From assembly GCA_947488625.1 (NCBI GenBank), contig CANKZR010000001.1, forward strand, positions 124,001-188,000: a DNA stretch of 64,000 nt. Direction: 5' to 3'. This DNA comes from an uncultured Sphingomonadaceae bacterium. GTDB lineage: Bacteria; Pseudomonadota; Alphaproteobacteria; Sphingomonadales; Sphingomonadaceae. Of this stretch, positions 1 to 7,023 are shown in pieces (within the stretch, counting starts at the first letter, position 1; every line of letters begins with the position of its first letter). The translations under genes were made by a program, and so were the position numbers. The notes below the pieces were generated by a model. It was not told where the DNA came from, did no database searches, and saw only the letters and a program-made list of their open reading frames with translations.

Positions 1-1124
1 GGCCCAACCTGTTCGACCTTGCCGTGGCCTTCTTTTCCGCCGTGGCGGGCGCCTACGCGATGATCCGCGGGCGAGAGGGTACGATCGTCGGCGTGGCGAT
101 CGCGACCGCCCTGATGCCGCCGCTGGCGGTGGTGGGCTTTGGCCTTGCCACCATGAACGGCACGGTGTTCTGGGGGTCGCTGTTCCTGTTCGTCACCAAC
201 CTTACCGCCATTGCGCTGACGGCAACGGCCATGGCGCGCCTCTATGGATTTTCCACCAGCCTTTCCGAAAAGCAGACGCGCTGGCAGGCGATCCTTATCT
301 TCGCCGCCTTCGTGGCGCTGGCCATCCCGCTGTTCCTGTCGCTGCGACAGATCGTGTGGGAAACGCAGGCCACGCGGCAGGCCAGCAACGTGGTGGTGGA
401 AGTGTTCGACGGGCGCGCCACGGTCTCGCAGATGGAACCGAACTTCAATTCGGAACCCATGCAGGTGACCGCCACCGTGTTGACGCCCGAGATCATCGGT
501 GATGCGGAAAGCCGTGCGGAAGCCTTGCTGAGCCGGGAATTGAACCGCCGGGTCGAGGTTTCGCTGACCCAGCTTCGCGTGGGCACCAGCGCGCAGGCGG
601 CGGAAGAGGCGCAGCTGTCACAGGCCCGCGCGCAGGAGCGTGCGGCGCTGGAACAGGCGGAGGATATCGCCGATCGACTGTCGCTGTTGGCTGGCGTGCC
701 GGTGGACGAGGTGACGGTGGATCGCGATCGCCGCCGCGCGCTTGTCACCGCGCGCCCGCTGGATGGCGCTTCGCTCGCCGCCTACGAGGAACTGGAGCGG
801 CGTATCGATGCGACGGAACCCGAGTGGGATATCCGCCTCACCCCGCCGTTGCGCCCCCTGCCGCAAATTACTTTCGAACAGGCCCAGAACGAAGATGGCG
901 AACCGGGGGAATGGGCGCTGACCGCGCAAGGAACGCGAGCGGTCGCACTGGCCGCCTGGGCACACAGACGCCTTGGCTTGCCGATCACCGTCGGCGGGTC
1001 TGCCGAAGCGGTGGCCGCCGTGCGCAATGCCTTCTCGCACCATGATATCGCCATTACGGCGCAGGAGCGCGGGAACGGCTATGCTCCGGTAACGGTTAGC
1101 TGGTCATCAACAGGGAGCGATTGA
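1..1124 (+). CDS. DUF389 family membrane protein, 5' truncated
   Basis: The frame is already open at base 3 and runs to a TGA at 1122-1124, so the N-terminus lies left of the window. The visible part starts with four hydrophobic segments, including the motif ATALMPPLAVVGFGL, which fits the DUF389 (TIGR00341-like) family of inner-membrane proteins of unknown function. After the last segment comes a hydrophilic domain of about 240 residues rich in Glu, Gln and Arg, probably on one face of the membrane. The next gene starts three bases after its stop, suggesting co-transcription. Family call is fairly sure; substrate and role are unknown. Confidence 0.75.
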   Translation, partial: PNLFDLAVAFFSAVAGAYAMIRGREGTIVGVAIATALMPPLAVVGFGLATMNGTVFWGSLFLFVTNLTAIALTATAMARLYGFSTSLSEKQTRWQAILIFAAFVALAIPLFLSLRQIVWETQATRQASNVVVEVFDGRATVSQMEPNFNSEPMQVTATVLTPEIIGDAESRAEALLSRELNRRVEVSLTQLRVGTSAQAAEEAQLSQARAQERAALEQAEDIADRLSLLAGVPVDEVTVDRDRRRALVTARPLDGASLAAYEELERRIDATEPEWDIRLTPPLRPLPQITFEQAQNEDGEPGEWALTAQGTRAVALAAWAHRRLGLPITVGGSAEAVAAVRNAFSHHDIAITAQERGNGYAPVTVSWSSTGSD

Positions 1125-1127
1125 GAC

Positions 1128-1523
1128 ATGCCCGCCGAACTTACTGTCCTTGCGCTGGCCGGCATATTGCTGCTGGTGCACATCTTTTCCGCCACCCATT
1201 ACAAGACGAAGCAATATGGCCTCGACTGGAACATGGGCGCGCGAGACGAGGATACGAAGCCGCTGAACGATATCGCCGGGCGACTGGACCGCGCCCGCGG
1301 CAATTTCCTCGAAACCCTGCCGCTCGCCATCATCGCGCTGGGCGGCATTGTCGTCGCGGGCAAGGCCAGCGACCTTACGACCATTGCCGCATGGGTCTGG
1401 CTGGCCGCGCGGGTCGTCTACCTGCCGCTCTATTGGGCAGGCGTGCCAAAGGTGCGGACCTATGTCTGGGCAGTCAGCCTGCTCGCGCTGCTGTTCGTGC
1501 TGGGCGTGCTGCTGCTGGGTTGA
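1128..1523 (+). CDS. MAPEG family integral membrane protein
   Basis: A 131-residue protein with about four hydrophobic helices and charged loops (ATHYKTKQYGLDWNMGARDE, then RLDRARGNFLETLPL). The loop pattern with RARGNFLE followed by LP is typical of MAPEG proteins, the membrane family that includes glutathione transferases and eicosanoid enzymes. Bacterial members are mostly uncharacterised. It starts three bases after the DUF389 stop and ends four bases before the convergent acyl-AMP ligase stop. Length matches the family (about 130-150). Enzyme activity is not proven by sequence. Confidence 0.8.
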   Translation: MPAELTVLALAGILLLVHIFSATHYKTKQYGLDWNMGARDEDTKPLNDIAGRLDRARGNFLETLPLAIIALGGIVVAGKASDLTTIAAWVWLAARVVYLPLYWAGVPKVRTYVWAVSLLALLFVLGVLLLG

Positions 1524-1527
1524 TCTC

Positions 1528-3273
1528 TCAGGCCGCGACCTCGATAGGTTCGATCTCGCCTGACAGGTAAAGCTTCTTTGCCTTGGCGCGGCTGAGCTTG
1601 CCCGAGGACGTGCGCGGCAGGGTGCGCGGGGGCACCAGTTCCACAACGCAGTTCATGCCGGTGACGGAGCGTACCTTGTCGGCGATCTGGTCACGCAGCT
1701 TCACCCGCTCGTCCGGGTCGGACACACGGCAATGCACCAGCACGGCGGGCGCTTCCTCGCCATTCTCCGTCTCGATGGAGAATGCGGCGATATCGCCATG
1801 GTTGAAGCCCGCCAGCTGTTCCACCGCCCATTCGATATCCTGCGGCCAGTGGTTCTTGCCGTTGATGATGATCATGTCCTTCGCGCGGCCCACGATGAAC
1901 AGGTAGCCATCGGCCATGTAGCCCATGTCGCCCGTATCCAGCCAGTCGCCCTTGCCATCATCACCGGGGACGAGACATTCGTTCGTCGCCTCCTCGTTAC
2001 GGAAATAGGAATGCATGACGCTGGGGCCACGGCACCAGACCTTGCCGATCTGGTGATCGCCCTTCGCAGCGTTGTTCTCTCCGCGTATCTCCACTTCCAT
2101 GTCCTGAAGCGGCTTTCCGCAATTCACGATGGCGCGGTAGCGAGCGGGGCGCGAAAGGTCGCGGCGGGTGCCCGAAAGACGCTCCTCCTCCACCAGTTCG
2201 ACGCGTATGCCTTCGCCCGGCGGCATCACGGTAACAGCCAGTGTCGCCTCGGCCAGGCCGTAGCTGGGGGTGAAGGCGCTCGCCTTGAAACCCGCGTCGG
2301 CAAAGGCGTTGACGAAGTTCTGCATCACGTCGGGCCGGATCATGTCCGCGCCATTGCCTGCAAGACGCCAGCGCGAAAGGTCGAACCGTTCGGCGACGTT
2401 GGTCTGACTGGAAACGCGCCGTGCGCAGATGTCATAACCGAAAGTGGGCGAATAGCTGAGCGTCGAACCTTCGTTGCGGCTGACGAGATCGAGCCACGCC
2501 AGCGGGCGGCGGGCGAAATGTTCCGTGCGCAGGTAATCCACGCTCACCTGATTGGCGATGAGCGACAGGAAGCAGCCGACGAGACCCATGTCGTGATACC
2601 ACGGCAGCCAGCTGACGACGCGGTCGTTATAGCCGATATCCATACTGTCGGCATGGCCGAAAAGGTTGTGCAGCAAGGCCTTGTGCGTCACCGCCACCCC
2701 GGTGGGGAAGCGGGTGGAGCCGCTGGAATACTGCAGGTAACAGATATCTTCGGGGCTGGCCTCGGGCAGGGCAACCTCGGGCGCATCCTGCTGGCTGAAT
2801 GTCTCCCAGTCCATGCCCTCGCAACCCTGGCGCTGCGCGGCGGCAAATGCCATCTCGCTGATTTCCGCGGGATAAAGCAGAATCTTGGGATCGGAACTCT
2901 GCAACTGCACCGAAAGCTGATCGATATAGCTCTCCTTGCCGCCGAAAGTGGTGGGCAAGGGCAGCGGAACGGGCCATGCGCCGACATAGACGCAGGCACA
3001 GAACAGGGCGGCAAATTCGGCCCCGGTTTCCGCCACCAGTGCCACGCGATCATCCTTGCCGATGCCCATGGCAACCAGCCGATGCGCATCTGCAAGGGCA
3101 TCCTTGCGCATTTCCGAATAGGGATAGACACGCTGCAACGCGCCGCGCATATCGTGGAAATTCAAGCCCTTTTCGCTGCGCGCTGCATAATCGATCGCCT
3201 CGTTGAAGGTGGCGAAATCTGATCGGCGGCGTGGCAGTGGACAGTCGTTGGGCGTAGGTTTGAGGTCAGTCAT
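1528..3273 (-). CDS. Fatty acyl-AMP ligase (FAAL-type AMP-binding enzyme)
   Basis: A 581-residue member of the ANL superfamily. The P-loop motif is YLQYSSGSTRFPTGVAVTH, a form seen in long-chain fatty acyl-AMP ligases; the C-terminal domain has the hinge region GRAKDMIIINGKNHWPQDIE and ends with TSSGKLSR, which contains the expected catalytic Lys. FAALs activate fatty acids as acyl adenylates and normally pass them to an acyl carrier protein of a PKS or NRPS. No carrier protein, PKS or NRPS gene is visible nearby, so the acceptor is unknown. An ordinary acyl-CoA synthetase is the alternative, but the motif and the NGKNHWPQDIE segment favour a FAAL. Confidence 0.8.
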   Translation of the reverse strand: MTDLKPTPNDCPLPRRRSDFATFNEAIDYAARSEKGLNFHDMRGALQRVYPYSEMRKDALADAHRLVAMGIGKDDRVALVAETGAEFAALFCACVYVGAWPVPLPLPTTFGGKESYIDQLSVQLQSSDPKILLYPAEISEMAFAAAQRQGCEGMDWETFSQQDAPEVALPEASPEDICYLQYSSGSTRFPTGVAVTHKALLHNLFGHADSMDIGYNDRVVSWLPWYHDMGLVGCFLSLIANQVSVDYLRTEHFARRPLAWLDLVSRNEGSTLSYSPTFGYDICARRVSSQTNVAERFDLSRWRLAGNGADMIRPDVMQNFVNAFADAGFKASAFTPSYGLAEATLAVTVMPPGEGIRVELVEEERLSGTRRDLSRPARYRAIVNCGKPLQDMEVEIRGENNAAKGDHQIGKVWCRGPSVMHSYFRNEEATNECLVPGDDGKGDWLDTGDMGYMADGYLFIVGRAKDMIIINGKNHWPQDIEWAVEQLAGFNHGDIAAFSIETENGEEAPAVLVHCRVSDPDERVKLRDQIADKVRSVTGMNCVVELVPPRTLPRTSSGKLSRAKAKKLYLSGEIEPIEVAA

Positions 3274-3403
3274 AAGTGCTTTGGGTTACCCCTTATCGCG
3301 CGCGCTTGTGGCGCCTCCCGAATAGCAATCGCGGCGCCGACTTAACCATCGACACCGCGCCAGTCTTTCCCATTTGACAGGAAGTGTGGCACGAATAAGG
3401 CCG

Positions 3404-3985
3404 ATGGACCGCAATTCACAAGAGCGAAAACGTCCCGACCGGCGGAAAACTCCTCTCGACGCGGCCCGTTTCGAGGAAATGGCGCTTGCCTATGTCGCGC
3501 GTTTCGCCACCAGCGCGGCCAAGCTGGAACGATACCTGCGACGCAAATTGCGCGAACGCGGCTGGGACGGGGAGGACGAGCCCGACATTCCTGCCATGGT
3601 CAGTCGCTATGTAGAACGCGGTTACGTGGACGATGCCGTCTATGCCCGCGCCAAGGCCGGCGATCTGCTGCGCCGCGGCTATGGCGGGCGACGCGTGCGG
3701 CAGGCGCTGGGACAGGCGGGAATCGGCGAAAGCGTGGCGGACGAGGTTGCTCCCGCCGAATACACGGCCCGCACGGCCGCAGCCCACCTTGCCCGCAAGC
3801 GCGGTTTTGGACCATTCGCAGCCGCGCCAGCCGACCGCGAAAAGCGCGAGAAACAGATTGCCGCCATGCTGCGGGCAGGCCACACGTTCGATCATGTCCG
3901 CGCCGTGCTGGATGCGGTTGACGAGGACAGTGTTACACAATGGGTCGAAGAGGCCCGCGAAGAAAACGGAAAATGGGACGCATGA
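3404..3985 (+). CDS. recX: RecX family regulatory protein
   Basis: A 193-residue protein with RecX-type tandem three-helix repeats: ALAYVARFATSAAKLERYL, then RGYVDDAVYARAKAGDLLRRGYGGRRVRQAL, then a C-terminal repeat with MLRAGHTFDHVRAVLDAV. RecX binds RecA filaments and limits recombinase activity. I chose the ATG at 3404 (MDRNSQERKR); the frame also allows a TTG start 30 bases upstream. recA is not in the window, which is common outside enterobacteria. Its stop overlaps the start of the next gene (ATGA at 3982-3985), indicating translational coupling. Confidence 0.85.
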   Translation: MDRNSQERKRPDRRKTPLDAARFEEMALAYVARFATSAAKLERYLRRKLRERGWDGEDEPDIPAMVSRYVERGYVDDAVYARAKAGDLLRRGYGGRRVRQALGQAGIGESVADEVAPAEYTARTAAAHLARKRGFGPFAAAPADREKREKQIAAMLRAGHTFDHVRAVLDAVDEDSVTQWVEEAREENGKWDA

Positions 3986-4491
3986 TCTATTCGCGCGAAA
4001 TGTCGGCCAAATTCATGGGCGTGTTGCTAACGATCGCGGCAGGCGCGTTGGCGGCCTGTTCGCCGCAGGCGGCGGAGCAGGTGCCCGAGCCGACCAGCGC
4101 AGCGCCTTCCACCCATCCCGAATCCGGGCTGGAAGTGATCCCGGTAACCGTTACCAGCGGTGAGGAAACCTTCACTTTCATGTCGGAACTGGCCGACAGC
4201 GTGGACGCGCAGCGCCGCGGCCTGATGTTCCGCACCGAAATGGGCGAGAACGAGGGGATGATCTTCCCCTATGATCGGCCCGACAACCTGGGTTTCTGGA
4301 TGCGCAACACCGTGCTGCCGCTGGATATAATCTTCATCGGTCCCGACAATCGCATCCTCAACATCGCCGAAGGGGTGCCCTACAATGAAACCAGCGTTGT
4401 GTCCGATGGCCTTGCCATCGCAGTGCTGGAACTGAACCGGGGCAGGGCGGCCGAACTGGGTATCGAACCTGGCGACCTGGTGGAGTGGTAA
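3982..4491 (+). CDS. DUF192 (COG1430) family lipoprotein
   Basis: A 169-residue protein. From the ATG at 3982 it has a signal sequence ending in the lipobox LAAC, a Pro/Ala/Ser-rich linker and then a DUF192 domain with its hallmark segments RRGLMFRTEMGENEGMIF, FWMRNTVLPLDIIFIG and the closing GIEPGDLVEW. DUF192 proteins are small periplasmic or secreted proteins of unknown function. The start is set by the ATGA overlap with recX; upstream in-frame starts at 3940 and 3973 would add Arg-rich residues that spoil the signal peptide. Confidence 0.85.
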   Translation: MIYSREMSAKFMGVLLTIAAGALAACSPQAAEQVPEPTSAAPSTHPESGLEVIPVTVTSGEETFTFMSELADSVDAQRRGLMFRTEMGENEGMIFPYDRPDNLGFWMRNTVLPLDIIFIGPDNRILNIAEGVPYNETSVVSDGLAIAVLELNRGRAAELGIEPGDLVEW

Positions 4492-4557
4492 GAGCTTCGC
4501 GCCCGAAACACCCCAAACCTATTGGCGATCTGCGCGCGACGCGCTAATGGCCGGCGC

Positions 4558-4956
4558 ATGAGCTTTCTTGGCAAGATATTCACCTGGTGGGACGGTGCCA
4601 CCATCGGCACGTCGCTATGGTCTGCGCGCAATGGCGAGCATGTAGGCACCGATGCACAGGGCAACAAATATTACCGCTCCAAGAATGTGAAGGATGGCCA
4701 GCGCGAACGCCGCTGGGTCATCTATGACGGGCCGAACGATGCCAGCCGGGTGCCGAGCGAATGGCATGGCTGGCTGCACGGTTCCTACGATGCGCTGCCC
4801 GAAAGCCACCTGCAACCCTCCAAGATCTGGGAAGTGGATTACACTCCCAACGCCACCGGTAGCGATGCACGATACCTGCCCGCAGGTGCGCTGGAACGCG
4901 GCGGCAAGCGCGCCGCAGCCACGGGCGACTACGAAGCCTGGACGCCCGACGCGTGA
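4558..4956 (+). CDS. NDUFA12-family NADH:ubiquinone oxidoreductase accessory subunit
   Basis: A 132-residue protein starting MSFLGKIFTWWDGATIGTSL, with the NDUFA12 (B17.2) signature RRWVIYDGPNDASRVPSEWH followed by WLHGSYDALP. This subunit is one of the few mitochondrial complex I accessory subunits also found in Alphaproteobacteria, where it sits at the matrix/cytoplasmic arm. The ATG at 4558 is chosen because upstream in-frame residues are not conserved-looking. The stop overlaps the GTG of the next gene. Function is inferred from the mitochondrial counterpart. Confidence 0.9.
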   Translation: MSFLGKIFTWWDGATIGTSLWSARNGEHVGTDAQGNKYYRSKNVKDGQRERRWVIYDGPNDASRVPSEWHGWLHGSYDALPESHLQPSKIWEVDYTPNATGSDARYLPAGALERGGKRAAATGDYEAWTPDA

Positions 4957-5474
4957 GGCAGGCCGTGGCCGCCCTGACGGCTGTGGTGCTGGCGGGCGCG
5001 CTGGCGGCTTGCGACAAATCCGCGCCCGAGCCTGAAGCGCAGTCGACCGAAGTGCCCGAAGAACTGGCGAGCGAGCCGATGCCCGACCTCGGCGATATCG
5101 AGGCGATCGGCACACCCATGGAAGAGCGTGTGGCAACGCTGGGCCTGATCAACAAGCGCAACAACATCTCGCGCGATATCGAACTCAGTCCCGGCGAATC
5201 GCGGCGCGTGGACGACGTGATCGTGCGCCTTTCCGCCTGCGAACGCACCGCGCCTTGGGAAAGCCCGGCGGAAACCGGCGCGTTCGTGCAGGTGTTCGTC
5301 AATGAAGTGCGCGATCCGGACGATGATGCCGAGTTCGGTCTCATTTTTTCCGGCTGGCTGTTCAAGAACTCGCCCAGCCTGAACGTGGTGGAGCACCCAA
5401 TCTACGACGTCTGGGTCAAGGATTGCGCGATGAGCTTTCCTGGCGAGGAAGCCGAAGTCGACGCCGACGCCTGA
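4953..5474 (+). CDS. DUF2155 domain lipoprotein
   Basis: A 173-residue protein starting with GTG at 4953, overlapping the previous stop as GTGA. It has a signal peptide with lipobox LAAC, an acidic Pro-rich linker and a DUF2155 domain (INKRNNISRDIELSPGES, RLSACERTAPWESP, FSGWLFKNSPSLN, HPIYDVWVKDC). DUF2155 is a small alphaproteobacterial family of unknown function that commonly follows the NDUFA12 homologue. Its last 73 bases overlap the 3' end of the convergent aat gene. Confidence 0.8.
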   Translation: MRQAVAALTAVVLAGALAACDKSAPEPEAQSTEVPEELASEPMPDLGDIEAIGTPMEERVATLGLINKRNNISRDIELSPGESRRVDDVIVRLSACERTAPWESPAETGAFVQVFVNEVRDPDDDAEFGLIFSGWLFKNSPSLNVVEHPIYDVWVKDCAMSFPGEEAEVDADA

Positions 5475-6118
5475 ACCAATGCAGCGTGCGCTTGCGGCAG
5501 GCTGCATGCCGGCTGGGCATCGCAGGCCTTCGCCAGCCTGTCCTGATAATCGTCGCGCGTGATTTCCACCGCGCCCAGAGAGGCGAGATGCCCCGTCATG
5601 AACTGGCAATCCAGTAGCACGAAGCCTGCGCGCCGCATGATCGCCACCAGCCACGCGAGCGCCACCTTGCTGGCGTTGTCGGCCCGGCTGAACATGCTTT
5701 CGCCGCAGAAGACGCGCTCGAACGAAACGCCGTAAAGACCGCCGACAAGCCTGTCGTCCAGCCAGCACTCCACCGAATGGGCATGACCATGGGCGTGAAG
5801 ATTGCGATAGCTTGCCGCGATTGCATGGCTGATCCACGTACCGCTTTCGCCTTCGTGGGGATCGGGTCGCGGCTTGGCGCAACTTTCCACCACCGCCGCA
5901 AAATCGGCGTCGATCGTCACCCGGTAACGATCCTGCTTCAGCAGCTTGGCAAGCGAGCGTGAGCAATGGAATCCGTCGAGCGGCAGGATGGCCCTGCGCC
6001 GTGGTTCCACCCAGAACACTTCGTCATCCTCGCGCGAATCGGCCATCGGAAAAATTCCGCTGCGATAGGCCAGCAACAACACATCGGGCGGAATCAGTTC
6101 GGGCGTAGGCGCGTGCAT
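5402..6118 (-). CDS. aat: Leucyl/phenylalanyl-tRNA--protein transferase
   Basis: A 238-residue enzyme of the N-end rule pathway that transfers Leu or Phe from aminoacyl-tRNA to proteins with N-terminal Arg or Lys, marking them for ClpS/ClpAP. Hallmark segments are LAYRSGIFPMADS, FWVEPRRRAILPLD, GTWISHAIAASYRNLHAHGHAHSVE, GLYGVSFERVFCGESMFS, and LLDCQFMTGHLASLGAVEI. I start it at the ATG ending at 6118; a TTG lies one codon further upstream. The extreme C-terminus, rich in Ala, Ser and Thr, is the part that overlaps the DUF2155 gene. Confidence 0.95.
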   Translation of the reverse strand: MHAPTPELIPPDVLLLAYRSGIFPMADSREDDEVFWVEPRRRAILPLDGFHCSRSLAKLLKQDRYRVTIDADFAAVVESCAKPRPDPHEGESGTWISHAIAASYRNLHAHGHAHSVECWLDDRLVGGLYGVSFERVFCGESMFSRADNASKVALAWLVAIMRRAGFVLLDCQFMTGHLASLGAVEITRDDYQDRLAKACDAQPACSLPQAHAALVQASASTSASSPGKLIAQSLTQTS

Positions 6119-6199
6119 CAAGGGCAGTATAGCAAATCGAATGCGTCAGGTCGCTTGCCATCGTATCGGCTTCGCTATAGAGGCGCGTTCCGAACCTGC

Positions 6200-6275
6200 A
6201 GGGGTGTAGCTCAGCTGGTAGAGCATCGGTCTCCAAAACCGAGGGCCACGGGTTCGAATCCTGTCACCCCTGCCA
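6200..6275 (+). tRNA. trpT: tRNA-Trp (anticodon CCA)
   Basis: A 76-base cloverleaf. The acceptor arm pairs AGGGGTG (6200-6206) with CACCCCT (6265-6271), followed by G and an encoded CCA end (6273-6275). The D arm holds AGCTCAGCTGGTAGAGC; the anticodon stem TCGGT/ACCGA encloses the loop CTCCAAA with anticodon CCA at 6233-6235; the T arm contains GGTTCGAATCC. tRNA-Trp upstream of secE-nusG is a widespread bacterial order, and secE and nusG follow at 8.8-9.7 kb. Confidence 0.96.
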
Positions 6276-6765
6276 TTCGTTCGATGGTTCCCTCAAGCGC
6301 CGGGCGCAGGCCGTCCGGCCTGCTTGGCTTTCCTCGCATAAGCTCGGGCGCGCGTTCGCGCTTGCGGTCGCTATCGCGACCGAACCATAGCCGGCCAAAG
6401 TGGCATATACCGGGAACGGTCCGCGCCTAGCGGACCGCAAGGCCGAACGGCCGCCCGCAGGTGCCCCGCAGCGAAGCGAAGGGATCAGCACCGAGGACGA
6501 AGCCGCGGAGGCGGCTTCGAAAAACAAACCACTTTACGGACCGCTAGGGCGAACGCCCGCCCGCAGCGGGCGCAGCTTGCTGCGCATTTAGCGAGGACGC
6601 TCCCACGGAGGTGGGAGCGCAAAACAAGCAGACTAAAAAAACAGACATTCCGCACCAAAACGACACGCTCCCCTTTCAATCGTCGTTTCTACTGATCTGA
6701 TGTGGGAACCGCTTTGCCGCTTGGGCAGTTTAGCTGTTCAACGAAGCATTTTTGAGGAATTGGTC
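6276..6765. repeat. Hairpin-rich intergenic array after tRNA-Trp
   Basis: This 490-base gap has no convincing gene but contains a series of perfect short inverted repeats: 6306-6323 (7 bp arms), 6366-6381 (6 bp), 6417-6437 (8 bp), 6441-6452 (5 bp), 6499-6518 (8 bp, loop GGAG), 6547-6558 (5 bp), 6559-6571 (5 bp), 6570-6585 (7 bp, loop TT) and 6598-6619 (9 bp, loop GGAG). Two of the longest arms share the same GGAG loop. The open frames across it look like by-products of the high GC. The last 130 bases are AT-richer and probably hold the promoter of the 48-residue gene. It could be a structured RNA, tRNA 3' processing or termination signals, or a palindromic repeat family. Confidence 0.6.
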
Positions 6766-6912
6766 ATGGCCAGAATTTTCCGCAGCAGCCGGCCCGATAG
6801 CTGGAGCAGTCCGCGTTCCTATTCGGATGCGACCTATCGTGCGATGTCGCACGGCAAGATCTTGCCGATGGAAGAAGAAGGTTTCTTCGCCAAACTGTTC
6901 GGCCGCTCCTAG
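6766..6912 (+). CDS. Small conserved-looking protein, 48 residues
   Basis: It starts at an ATG (6766) preceded by GAGGAA at 6754-6759 and encodes 48 residues: a basic Ser/Arg-rich N-terminus (MARIFRSSRPDSWSSPRSYS), a middle part with AMSHGKILPMEEE, and an amphipathic tail GFFAKLFGRS. A strong intrinsic terminator follows 24 bases after the stop. Good ribosome-binding site, own terminator and non-random composition argue that it is real. I believe similar short proteins occur in other sphingomonads, but this is from memory. No function known; the tail could touch membrane or a protein partner. Confidence 0.65.
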   Translation: MARIFRSSRPDSWSSPRSYSDATYRAMSHGKILPMEEEGFFAKLFGRS

Positions 6913-6935
6913 AGCGCCGCTGCATCAAAACAAAG

Positions 6936-6975
6936 AAGGGGCCGGGAAGCGTGTGCTTCCCGGCCCCTTTTTTAT
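6936..6975 (+). terminator. Intrinsic terminator of the 48-residue gene
   Basis: A perfect 13 bp stem (6938-6950 with 6955-6967), loop GTGT, followed on the plus strand by TTTTTTATT. On the minus strand the preceding A-rich bases give a weaker U tract, so it may also help stop transcription from the convergent symporter gene. Confidence 0.9.
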
Positions 6976-7023
6976 TGTCTGATCCGCGCCGCACCATGAG
7001 TGCAGTGCGGATCAGGTATCCTG

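Noticed and set aside
1732-3222. 496-residue plus-strand frame opposite the acyl-AMP ligase
   Set aside because: Shadow; the minus strand carries intact ANL motifs.
6276-6620. CRISPR array
   Set aside because: The inverted repeats are different from one another and not regularly spaced; no direct repeats.
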